Of a DNA stretch of 64,000 nucleotides, positions 55,778-64,000 are shown in pieces. The translations under genes were made by a program, and so were the position numbers. The DNA is taken from assembly GCA_945865815.1 (NCBI GenBank), contig CAMBFR010000006.1, positions 1-64,000 on the forward strand, read 5' to 3'. The number at the start of each line of letters is the position of its first letter. Position 1 is the stretch's first letter. The notes under the pieces are model-generated. The model was not told the origin of the DNA. It saw only the letters and a program-made list of their open reading frames with translations, and made no database searches. The stretch is from Candidatus Sulfopaludibacter sp. SbA3. Lineage in GTDB: Bacteria > Acidobacteriota > Terriglobia > 20CM-2-55-15.

Positions 55778-57745
55778 TCAGGCAGGATGGGGGCCGTTGG
55801 TAAACGTCAGGTATGTATGATCCGTCAGGCCCTTTTCGTATTCGGCAAGCAGGCGCATTCCTTCGCTGGGCTTCAGGCGGTCCGTCTTGATGGCGTCGGC
55901 GATCTGCTCTTTTATAGCGCGCACCAGGTCGTTCGGATAGTACTGCGTCATCTCGAGAACCTGGGTGATCGTGTTGCCGCTGATCGTTTCTTCGATGTAG
56001 AAACCCGAGTCTTCATCCGCATCGAGGAAGACATGCGCTTCATTCACGCGCCCGAAGAGATTGTGAAGGTCGCCCATGATGTCCTGGTAAGCCCCGGTCA
56101 GGAACATCCCAATGTAATACGGATCGCCGTTCCTGAGCGGATGGAGCGGCAGGGTTTTCCTCACGTCCATGATGTCCGCGAAGTGATTGATCTTCCCATC
56201 CGAGTCGCACGTGATGTCGCAAAGCGTTCCCTGCATCGACGGACGTTCGTTGAGCCGGTGCACCGGCATGATGGGAAAGATCTGGCTGAGCGCCCAATGG
56301 TCCGGCAGGCTCTGAAACACCGAAAAGTTACATAAATATTGATCCGCCAGATGGGGCACCAGCTCGGAAATTTCTTCCGGCATCGGATCTTCTTCCGCGT
56401 CGGACACCGACCGGTTCGCGTAGTAGTCCGAAATCTCTTCGGCAATCGCCCAATAGAAGGTTTCGATTTTTGCTTTGGTCCGCAGGTCGAGAATCCCGAG
56501 GTCGAATGCGTTCTGCGACTCTTCCTTGATCTGGAGCGCGTCGTGAAGGGCTACCCGCGGGTTGCTTCGGATGTAATCCTTCGTCTCGGCGAGCTGCTTG
56601 ATCCACTTGTGATCGTTGTCTCTGACGGAAAGGTCGTACTCGGCTTTCGTCTTTTCGATCGTGCCGAACACCTGGACGATCAGGAGGGAATGATGCGCCA
56701 CAATCGCCCTTCCGGATTCCGACACGACGTTCGGATGCGGCACGCCTTCTTCATCGCAGATGTCCTTGATATTGAAGATGCAGTCGCCCACATATTCGTC
56801 CAGCGAGTAGTTGGCCGAGGAATGAAAAAGAGCGCGGCTTCCGTCGTAGTCCACGCCGAGGCCGCCGCCCACATCGATGTAGTCCAGCTTGTCGAAACCG
56901 ATCTTCCTCAGCTTCGCGTAGTACCGGGCTCCTTCGCGAGTCGCTTTCTTGATCGATTGAATATCGGGAACCTGGGAACCGATGTGGAAGTGAACCATCC
57001 GCAGCGCGTCCAGCGCGCCCTGCTCGCGAAGGAATTCCACGGCTTCCATCAGGTCCAGCGTCGAAAGACCGAACTTGGCGGACTCGCCTCCGGACGTCGC
57101 CCAGATGCCCGTGCTCTTCGCCGCCAGGCGCACGCGCACTCCGATCCACGGATCGACGCCCGCCTCGCGGCTGATCTCGATGATCGACTTGATCTCTTCC
57201 AGTTTCTCGGCGATCAGGATGATTTTCTTGCCCAGCTTTCTACCGATCGTAGCCGTGCGGATGAAAGCGGTGTCCTTGTACCCGTTGCAGATGATGAGCG
57301 ACTCCGGATCGCGATGAGTGGCAAGGGCCGAGTAGAGTTCCGGCTTCGAGCCGGCTTCCAGGCCATAATGAAAAGGCAGTCCGGCCAGCGCAATCTCTTC
57401 GACCACTTCACGAAGCTGGTTCACCTTGATCGGAAAGACTCCGAAATAGGAGCCGCCATACTTGTTCTCGGCGATCGCTTCGATGAAGGATTTGTTGAGC
57501 CACTCGACCCGGTCACGAAGCAGGTCCTGGAACCGGACGACCATCGGAAACTGCAGGCCGCGCTCCCGCGCTTCCTTCAAAACCTCAAGCAGGTCGATGC
57601 TGGCGTCCTTGTCCCGGCGCGGCGAAACCGAGATATTGCCGGCGTCGTTGATCGAAAAATATCCGAGACTCCATCGGTCTATGTTGTAGGTGGAGATCGA
57701 ATCGTCTACGGTCCATGCGGGCGATGCGAGCGGTTCGGTTGTCAT
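55778..57745 (-). CDS. speA: Biosynthetic arginine decarboxylase
   Basis: 655 aa; PIKVNQLREVVEEIALAG (PLP lysine region), HFHIGSQVPDI, YIDVGGGLGVDYDGS, NLFGRVNEAHVFLD. Confidence 0.94.
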   Translation of the reverse strand: MTTEPLASPAWTVDDSISTYNIDRWSLGYFSINDAGNISVSPRRDKDASIDLLEVLKEARERGLQFPMVVRFQDLLRDRVEWLNKSFIEAIAENKYGGSYFGVFPIKVNQLREVVEEIALAGLPFHYGLEAGSKPELYSALATHRDPESLIICNGYKDTAFIRTATIGRKLGKKIILIAEKLEEIKSIIEISREAGVDPWIGVRVRLAAKSTGIWATSGGESAKFGLSTLDLMEAVEFLREQGALDALRMVHFHIGSQVPDIQSIKKATREGARYYAKLRKIGFDKLDYIDVGGGLGVDYDGSRALFHSSANYSLDEYVGDCIFNIKDICDEEGVPHPNVVSESGRAIVAHHSLLIVQVFGTIEKTKAEYDLSVRDNDHKWIKQLAETKDYIRSNPRVALHDALQIKEESQNAFDLGILDLRTKAKIETFYWAIAEEISDYYANRSVSDAEEDPMPEEISELVPHLADQYLCNFSVFQSLPDHWALSQIFPIMPVHRLNERPSMQGTLCDITCDSDGKINHFADIMDVRKTLPLHPLRNGDPYYIGMFLTGAYQDIMGDLHNLFGRVNEAHVFLDADEDSGFYIEETISGNTITQVLEMTQYYPNDLVRAIKEQIADAIKTDRLKPSEGMRLLAEYEKGLTDHTYLTFTNGPHPA

Positions 57746-57901
57746 CCTCTGGTGATCGCTTCCAAGTCTTCGTTATCCTCCGGTGCAACTTCAGGCTGCT
57801 CGTAATCTTTACCAGCTTTAGGGCAGTCACTTCGACAAAATAATTCGGATTGCCGCGCATATTTTTCGGGTCCGTTCGTTACAATGTGCCGGCGGCTTCA
57901 T

Positions 57902-58846
57902 ATGAAAACCATTGAACGCCTCGAACGATGGCGGGATGAGGGCTTGATCACGGGCGCACAGTACGACGCGCTCAGCTTGCTCGTCCTCAAGCGGCGGTTC
58001 TCCGTGTTCCTGGAACTGAACGCGCTTCTGTATCTGGGAGTGATCTCGCTGGTTGGCGGTCTTGCGTGGACAGCGGGAACATATTCCGAACGGCTCGGCG
58101 ATTCGTTCATCCTGATCGTCCTGTCCGGCCTGTTCGTGCTTTGCCTCTCTTACTGCTTTTCACGCTCGCATTCGTATTCCGCCACCGAAGTGGAATCTCC
58201 AAATCTCGCCTTTGATTATGTGCTGTATGCCGGATGCCTGATTTTTTCCGTGGAACTCGGCTATATCGAAAACCGTTTCCAACTGCTGCAGTCGGCCTGG
58301 GATAACTACCTCCTGTTCGGCGCCGCCGTCTTCTTTGTCCTCGCCTACCGGTTCGACAATCGATTGGTCCTCTCGCTGGGCCTGTCGTCTCTGGCGGCAT
58401 GGTTCGGCCTGAGGTTCTCGCAGTTCGGCTTGCTGACCCCGGACTCCATACACGTATATGCGCTCGCCTATGCGGCCATCGTCGCCGGCGCGGGGGCCTG
58501 GCTCTGGCGGATAGAGATCAAGAAACACTTCCTCGAAACCTATCTTCACGTGGCGGCGAATGTCGCTTTCATCGCCCTACTCACCGGCGTGGACTGGAAC
58601 GGAAGCGGGTGGTTGTACCTCGCCGGCCTTTTGGCGCTTTCTGGAGCCGCGGGTTTGATGGGCGTGAAGTTCAGGCGATTCGCATTCGTTGCGTACGCCG
58701 TCATCTATGGCTACCTGGGTGTCAGCTACCAGGTGATCTGGGAACTCCGCGATCTCGTACTTGCCCTGATGTACCTCGCGATCACCGGAATCATGGTCGT
58801 CATCTGGATGGTCCGGCTAGCCAGGCGCCTCGCGAGGGAAACATGA
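57902..58846 (+). CDS. DUF2157-like multi-pass membrane protein
   Basis: ERLERWRDEGLITGAQYDAL then multiple TM segments; overlaps next gene by 4 nt. Confidence 0.72.
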   Translation: MKTIERLERWRDEGLITGAQYDALSLLVLKRRFSVFLELNALLYLGVISLVGGLAWTAGTYSERLGDSFILIVLSGLFVLCLSYCFSRSHSYSATEVESPNLAFDYVLYAGCLIFSVELGYIENRFQLLQSAWDNYLLFGAAVFFVLAYRFDNRLVLSLGLSSLAAWFGLRFSQFGLLTPDSIHVYALAYAAIVAGAGAWLWRIEIKKHFLETYLHVAANVAFIALLTGVDWNGSGWLYLAGLLALSGAAGLMGVKFRRFAFVAYAVIYGYLGVSYQVIWELRDLVLALMYLAITGIMVVIWMVRLARRLARET

Positions 58847-59934
58847 ACTGCTACACAGAGGAGCAGGAAGACAACATCAGAAACGACAGTCTGGTGCGCG
58901 AGTGGGCGCAGTCCGGACTGCTCGGCGCTGCGCAAGCCGATCGGCTTGCCGCAGATTTAAAAACAGATTTGCAGCAAACCAACCTATTCCTGCGGATCGT
59001 CCTCTTCGCATTCGGTCTGTTGATTGTTGGTGCATCCGTTCTCCTCACGATCGAACTCCTGGACATCGATGGACGAGGCCCGCACGCCATTTTGTTTTTT
59101 ATTTCTGCGGGCGTCTCGTTCGGACTTGCGGAAAGCCTCGCACGCCGCCTCTACCGTTTTGGCGTTGAAGAATCACTGGCGGTCAGCGCCGTCGTTCTCA
59201 CAGGACTCGGCGCTGCGGTCCTGGCATCGAATGAATTCTTCGCCGGCCTTTTGGCTGCAGCCGCAGCGGCGCTGGTTGTGTACCTGCGGTTCGGATATAT
59301 GTACGCTGCGGTTGGCTCGATGTTGTGCCTGGTGGCATCGACGTTTCAGATCGGGCAGTCGGAAATAATGGAGCGTGTGACCGTCGTTCTGGTGCTGTTG
59401 CCGATCTTCATGATGGTGCGTAATGAAACGATTGCCGCACTCGCATGGGCCGGTGTCTACGCCGCCATCAATCTTCTCGCGTTCGAGCCAAACGCCGCGA
59501 GTGCGTTCCCTCCTTCATTTTATTGGGCGACGTATGCTCTAACGTGGTTACTCCCTGCGATTGGCCTCTATCTCGCGTTAAAGGACAAGAACCGCGTGCT
59601 CCTTGACGTCAACCTGGTGATGGCGCTGGCGACGCTCGTCACGAACAAACCGTATCTCGGTCTCGAGCGGCGAGCGTGGGATCCGATCCTATTGGGCGTG
59701 TTCCTGATCGGGACGGCGCTCGTTGTCCGTCGATGGCTCGCGAATGGGCTCGACAGCCATCGTAACGGGTATACAGCTTCCCGCCTCCTCAGTTCCGACA
59801 AGCGCGCGCTCGCATTCGTCGGCACCGTCTCCACGGCGATTCAACCGGATATTCCGGCTCCGTCACCTTCTGACACGGAATTCAAACCCGGTGGCGGGCG
59901 CTCGGGCGGCGGCGGCGCCAGCGGCAGCTTTTGA
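58843..59934 (+). CDS. DUF2157/DUF4401-like multi-pass membrane protein
   Basis: REWAQSGLLGAAQADRLAADL then many TM segments; Gly/Ser-rich tail GGGRSGGGGASGSF; ATGA overlap. Confidence 0.72.
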   Translation: MNCYTEEQEDNIRNDSLVREWAQSGLLGAAQADRLAADLKTDLQQTNLFLRIVLFAFGLLIVGASVLLTIELLDIDGRGPHAILFFISAGVSFGLAESLARRLYRFGVEESLAVSAVVLTGLGAAVLASNEFFAGLLAAAAAALVVYLRFGYMYAAVGSMLCLVASTFQIGQSEIMERVTVVLVLLPIFMMVRNETIAALAWAGVYAAINLLAFEPNAASAFPPSFYWATYALTWLLPAIGLYLALKDKNRVLLDVNLVMALATLVTNKPYLGLERRAWDPILLGVFLIGTALVVRRWLANGLDSHRNGYTASRLLSSDKRALAFVGTVSTAIQPDIPAPSPSDTEFKPGGGRSGGGGASGSF

Positions 59935-59989
59935 AAGTGCTTAGTCGATGCTTGGACACTTTCACGAACAACCAGAACCCGAGTATGGT

Positions 59990-60031
59990 CCCTCTCCCTC
60001 CGGGAGAGGGTGGCCGAAGGCCGGGTGAGGG
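59990..60031 (+). repeat. Short palindromic repeat (REP-like), family 2 copy 2
   Basis: ccctctccctccgggagagggtggccgaaggccgggtgaggg. Confidence 0.75.
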
Positions 60032-60072
60032 TCCTCCCGCCGCCTTGCGGCACAATCTCCGAAAATACGGGT

Positions 60073-61209
60073 TTAGTCCAGGAACTTGGCTTCGGCGAGG
60101 CGGGCGGGCACGTACTCCTCGGTGACGTAGCTGATGTCCTTGCTGATGAGGGCTTCGACTTCAAGCTTGAAGCCGTTGTCGAGCATCAGGTCGATTTCCT
60201 TCTGCCACGGCTTCTTGTTCGCGAACCATGGGTACTGCGCGATCTGGCGGGCTCGTTTGATGTCCTGATCGTTCAGCTTGATTTGCACGCTCGGTGTGAG
60301 CTGGCAGCGCTCGTAGTCGTTGCTCCGCAGGCCGAGGAACCGGGCGGCGGGAATAGCCATCCGGCGGGATTCGTAGGCCAGGTTGATCGACCCCTGCTTG
60401 ATGACGCTGTAGATGTAGTATCCCCAGGGATCGTTATCGAGAAGGCAATACACGGGCAGCTTCAGCTCGTAGTGCAGCCGGTGCAGCATGCGGCGGACGC
60501 CGCGCGGGGGCTGTCCGCCTCCGTGCGTCAGGATGCAATTGTGCTGGCGCCAGAATTTGTCCTCGTTGAAGCGCCGCCAGACCGTGTCCTTTTCGACGTG
60601 CAGGACGAACGCGGCGGTGTTCTTCTTGTACTGCACAATCTCCGGCTCGACGATGGACGGAATGCTGTAGCCGCCCGAACCCATGCGTGAACAATCGATC
60701 TCGTCACCGCTGTCCACGAGCGTGATCGGGCCGACCATCGCGCCGGCATTTTTGGCGTAAAGGTGAAGTTCTTCGCGCATCGAATCGAGCGAGACCTCGA
60801 CGTCTTCGATAATGGGGTCGCATTCGCCTTGCGTGTCGAAGGTTTCTTCGCTCGTGCCTTCGATCGTGTGCTTCAACAGATAGAACATGCCGCGGATGCT
60901 GGTTGTCTTGCCCTGCTCGATGAGCTTCTTGCATCCGGAGCCCACGAGCAGGGTCTGCATGTAGCTGCGGGCCTGCGCAAGATTGAAAAGCTCGCGGCGA
61001 TTGGTTCCGGAGCCCATTTCGATGATTTTCTTAGAATTGTTGAAGCGCACGTTCGAGAGCGAGCGCGAAGGGATCTCGACGTAAGGGGCGCGGCCCCGGT
61101 CGGCGGACGATACGACTTCGTCGGCAAGTGAGCGGATCGAGCCGAGGGTCTTCTTGTCCTTGGCGGTAAGGATTACCGTGTCGGAGGGCTTTTTGGTTTT
61201 CTTAGCCAT
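60073..61209 (-). CDS. top6A: DNA topoisomerase VI subunit A (Spo11-like)
   Basis: SIRGMFYLLKH (catalytic Tyr region); TOPRIM VYCLLDNDPWGYYIYSVIKQGS; RFLGLRSNDYERC. Confidence 0.92.
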   Translation of the reverse strand: MAKKTKKPSDTVILTAKDKKTLGSIRSLADEVVSSADRGRAPYVEIPSRSLSNVRFNNSKKIIEMGSGTNRRELFNLAQARSYMQTLLVGSGCKKLIEQGKTTSIRGMFYLLKHTIEGTSEETFDTQGECDPIIEDVEVSLDSMREELHLYAKNAGAMVGPITLVDSGDEIDCSRMGSGGYSIPSIVEPEIVQYKKNTAAFVLHVEKDTVWRRFNEDKFWRQHNCILTHGGGQPPRGVRRMLHRLHYELKLPVYCLLDNDPWGYYIYSVIKQGSINLAYESRRMAIPAARFLGLRSNDYERCQLTPSVQIKLNDQDIKRARQIAQYPWFANKKPWQKEIDLMLDNGFKLEVEALISKDISYVTEEYVPARLAEAKFLD

Positions 61210-61219
61210 GATTGTTGAA

Positions 61220-63217
61220 TTACAAGTCGGCGATCGGCGGCTCCTCCGCATTCACGATCAAGACATTCTCGCCGAAGTCTTCTTCGGCCGACTCCACCTT
61301 CCTGCCGCTGTCGTCCAGCAGGATGTCGGCCTCGGAGGTCTTGCGCTTCGCGACCTGGAGCAGGCGGCCGTAGAGATCTTTCCGGGAACGGTCGCTCAGC
61401 TCCTTGATCGATGAAACAGCCATTGCGACCTCGCCAAGATATCGCAGGAATACTTCCCGCCGCTGTCCCTCCTGGTGCACGCGCTTGCGCCGGTTCAGAT
61501 ACATCGCCAGTTTCCGGCCGACAGCCTGAAGCCCGAGCCTCAGTTCCTTCGTGATTTCGGGATACGAGGCGATAGCTTCCTTGGATTCGCTGGTGAACGG
61601 CACCCAGACGCTGGCCATATGCACCATGATCGTCACCGGGCCCGCCGGCACCTGGCCGCGCGACTGCGACAACCCGTACGACCGCCAGTTATTCGCAATC
61701 ACGGACTGCGTAATCGCGCAGGCCGCGGACTGAAACTGGAGCGGGACGCGGTTGGCATACCGCAGCACCTGCATCGACTGTCCTTCGCTCAGGTTGACGT
61801 TCTTCATCGCGGCGTGAAGTTTCGCGATGTCTTCCTTCGCGAGCTTCGCGGCCGTTTGCCGCGGCCCCATGTCGGCCTCCGACAAAATCTTCTCCGCTCC
61901 CGCGGGGCCAATCCCATCGAAGGTCGTCAGCAGGAATTGCCGGATCGAGCGCGCGTCGCTTTCCGCCAGCAACTCCGTCAGCGCGTCGAGCGTCACCTTC
62001 TGCGTGGAACTGCTGCCGCCATAGGCCAATCCAACTTCGATCAGAAACGGGTTTCCTCTATATACAGCCGGAGGCCGCGTTGCCGCGCAGAAGAACTCGC
62101 CGGGCACCTGCTGGTGCAGTCCCTTGAGAATCAGCGGCTCGCCGATGGGAGAAATACAATCCGTGGCCGGAGCGCTGATCTTCGTGTTCTGAATCGCCTG
62201 GTACAGCGCGTCGGCTTCCTGGCGGCCGATGCGCTTTGGACTGGACCGGGTGCTGATTTTCGCGCCATCACAGATATGCTTTGCCACGCTGGAAGTCACA
62301 CGCGAAAACGACTCGGTGAGGAACTGCGCCATCGTGCCGGCGTTCGTATCCTTGAGCATCGTGACCAGACGGCCCAGCTCGATGCCGTACGGATGCGGCT
62401 TGATCTCACGGGGTTCCGGCGGAAGGTCGGAGGTCGATCTCTCGTATGTTGCCGCTGTCCCATCCGGGTCGATGTAGTGAATCGTGACGTGAGGGTTCGC
62501 AATCGCAGTTTGCTCCAGATACTCATCGGCGCTGCCGCGGCCCCGCACATACCGCCCTTCCAACTCGATGGTCACGCGGGTGCCGCTGCGCGAGCCAGGC
62601 ACCCATTCGATGCCGTGAGCGGCAATGTATTGCTGCCCCTTTTCGCCGGAAGGAATCTCTTCGCCATCTCCCCTGCCGTTGATGATCTCCGGCTGGTTCC
62701 GCTTGGTGTCGATTTGAATTTCAAAGTAGTGGGCCGGTTTTCTCGGAGAGGTCATGGAAATGATCTTCACCGGCTTGCCGGTGGTGAGCATTCCATACAT
62801 GCCCGCGGCACTGATGCCGATTCCCTGCTGGCCGCGGCTCATGCGAAGACGGTGGAACTTGGAGCCGTAGAGGAGCTTACCGAAGATGAGTGGAATCTGC
62901 TTCTTGACGATGCCGGGACCGTTGTCCTGCACGCCGACCTTGAAGCGATTGTTGCCGGTAGTCTCAATGTGCACCCGGATCTCGGGCACAATGCCGGCCT
63001 CCTCGCACGCGTCGAGCGAGTTGTCGACGGCTTCCTTTACGGCAGTGAGGAGGGCTTTGCGGGGATTGTCGAATCCGAGCAGATGCCGGTTCTTGGCGAA
63101 GAACTCGCTGACTGAAATGTCGCGCTGCTTTGCCGCCATCGATTCGGCGGTGGCGCGCTTGCGGGGAGGGGGGGGCGGTTGCTGGGCGTTGTCTTCGTTG
63201 TCTTCGTTGTTTGCCAT
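61220..63217 (-). CDS. top6B: DNA topoisomerase VI subunit B (GHKL ATPase)
   Basis: VKEAVDNSLDACEEAGIVPEI; VQDNGPGIVKKQIPLIFGKLLYGSKFHRLRMSRGQQGIGISAAGMYG. Confidence 0.94.
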   Translation of the reverse strand: MANNEDNEDNAQQPPPPPRKRATAESMAAKQRDISVSEFFAKNRHLLGFDNPRKALLTAVKEAVDNSLDACEEAGIVPEIRVHIETTGNNRFKVGVQDNGPGIVKKQIPLIFGKLLYGSKFHRLRMSRGQQGIGISAAGMYGMLTTGKPVKIISMTSPRKPAHYFEIQIDTKRNQPEIINGRGDGEEIPSGEKGQQYIAAHGIEWVPGSRSGTRVTIELEGRYVRGRGSADEYLEQTAIANPHVTIHYIDPDGTAATYERSTSDLPPEPREIKPHPYGIELGRLVTMLKDTNAGTMAQFLTESFSRVTSSVAKHICDGAKISTRSSPKRIGRQEADALYQAIQNTKISAPATDCISPIGEPLILKGLHQQVPGEFFCAATRPPAVYRGNPFLIEVGLAYGGSSSTQKVTLDALTELLAESDARSIRQFLLTTFDGIGPAGAEKILSEADMGPRQTAAKLAKEDIAKLHAAMKNVNLSEGQSMQVLRYANRVPLQFQSAACAITQSVIANNWRSYGLSQSRGQVPAGPVTIMVHMASVWVPFTSESKEAIASYPEITKELRLGLQAVGRKLAMYLNRRKRVHQEGQRREVFLRYLGEVAMAVSSIKELSDRSRKDLYGRLLQVAKRKTSEADILLDDSGRKVESAEEDFGENVLIVNAEEPPIADL

Positions 63218-63253
63218 GCTGCGAGTCTCACTTTGTTACTCACAGCAGACAAC

Positions 63254-63562
63254 TCAGGTCCTTACCGAACGCAGGCGGGGCGCGCGCAGGTTCCGGTACT
63301 GGACGATATCGTTGGCTGTCAGCGCAAAGTGGCGCGCGTCAGTCAACTCGTCGCTGGCCATGTCCTGCAGCTTGGAGAAGCAGATGCCGGCGGCCTCCTG
63401 GATCAGGATGCGGTGTTCTCCGGAGAAAAGCAGTCCTGCGATGTCGAATGTGACGACCAGTCGGTCCAAACCATTCTTATCGACCGTGAAGCTCAATGAG
63501 CGTTCGCCATTCGGCATGCACTCAAATCCAATGTAACGTATGGCCCGTTTAGTATCTTTCAT
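63254..63562 (-). CDS. Small conserved-looking hypothetical upstream of topoisomerase VI genes
   Basis: 102 aa; RAIRYIGFECMPNGERSLSFTVDKNGLDRLVVTFDIAGLLFSGEHRILIQEAAGICFSKLQ; co-oriented with top6B/top6A. Confidence 0.6.
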   Translation of the reverse strand: MKDTKRAIRYIGFECMPNGERSLSFTVDKNGLDRLVVTFDIAGLLFSGEHRILIQEAAGICFSKLQDMASDELTDARHFALTANDIVQYRNLRAPRLRSVRT

Positions 63563-63645
63563 GTGATCCCGAATTCTTCATAGATGCTCATTGCAGTGTG
63601 AGGCTTTTCGGAGGGAATAGATAGAGATAAGGGGGGAGGCTTCCA

Positions 63646-63730
63646 ATGAGAAATGACAATTGAACAGTGAACAATGACAAAACATCCGGAAAATTTGTCA
63701 TTGTTCACTGTTCAATTGTCATTTTCTCAT
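63646..63730 (-). repeat. Long near-perfect inverted repeat immediately after a CDS stop
   Basis: ATGAGAAATGACAATTGAACAGTGAACAATGACAAA / TTTGTCATTGTTCACTGTTCAATTGTCATTTTCTCAT with 12-nt loop, one bulged base. Confidence 0.9.
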
Positions 63731-64000
63731 TCAAGGCGCCACGGTAAGCGTCGCCCCAACGGGTATAAAGGATGCGCCGTGATCGTTTGGATCGCGATGG
63801 GCGCGGATGCCCGTGACTCTCCACGTCCCCGCAGGCGTGGCTGCATCCAGGCGGTGAATCCCGGATACGCCGGATTGCCAGTTCTCGGCCACCTCGTCGG
63901 TAGTTCCTCCAGGTCTTCGAAACCGCACATCAAAATGAGTTTCGGCGGACAGGTTGGCCCCCGTGAACGCGGCGGTGAACGTACCGCCGCTCTGGACGGT
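63731..64000 (-). CDS. C-terminus of a secreted protein (truncated by window edge)
   Basis: Open frame to window end: TVQSGGTFTAAFTGANLSAETHFDVRFRRPGGTTDEVAENWQSGVSGIHRLDAATPAGTWRVTGIRAHRDPNDHGASFIPVGATLTVAP*. Confidence 0.65.
   Translation of the reverse strand, partial: TVQSGGTFTAAFTGANLSAETHFDVRFRRPGGTTDEVAENWQSGVSGIHRLDAATPAGTWRVTGIRAHRDPNDHGASFIPVGATLTVAP

Noticed and set aside
56339-57805. Antisense ORF (488 aa) opposite speA
   Set aside because: Shadow of the arginine decarboxylase frame; no motif. The same applies to 61475-63115 opposite top6B, 15738-16892 opposite the MocR gene, and 27286-28764 across yaeQ and the AEC gene.
63168-63175. G8 tract near the start of top6B as a phase-variation switch
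   Set aside because: It encodes part of a proline-rich linker (QQPPPPPRKR) in GC-rich DNA; a single window cannot show length variation.
1-64000. tRNA, rRNA or CRISPR arrays
   Set aside because: No T-loop consensus in cloverleaf context, no rRNA core sequence and no regularly spaced direct repeats noticed; tRNAscan-SE, barrnap and a CRISPR finder should confirm.

Overview
The window looks like a chromosomal segment of a GC-rich soil-type bacterium, probably Acidobacteriota. That guess rests on the Oar-like TonB receptors, many DUF6152 genes and many secreted 'WEGDTLVVDT' paralogs; no rRNA marker is present. Main content: (1) an Hmu-like five-gene locus at 154-7981: TonB receptor, small membrane protein, MotA/TolQ/ExbB-type channel, DUF2149 protein, and a CobN-like chelatase carrying its own signal peptide and C-terminal membrane anchor. 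(2) Three or four modules pairing DUF6152 proteins with secreted 'WEGDTLVVDT' proteins, including one gene that appears to fuse both. (3) A defence island at 47.9-55.3 kb: SprT-like, HIT-PLD-SF2 helicase fusion, NaeI-family endonuclease, C5 methyltransferase, Vsr, and an AbrB/PIN toxin-antitoxin pair. (4) A bacterial topoisomerase VI operon. (5) An Oar receptor / sulfatase / arylsulfotransferase cluster. (6) A ModA-like binding protein overlapping a TonB receptor gene. (7) Three dispersed copies of a ~270-bp multi-hairpin MITE-like repeat. No tRNA, rRNA or CRISPR array was recognised by eye. All family calls come from reading the sequence and motifs; no database search was run.
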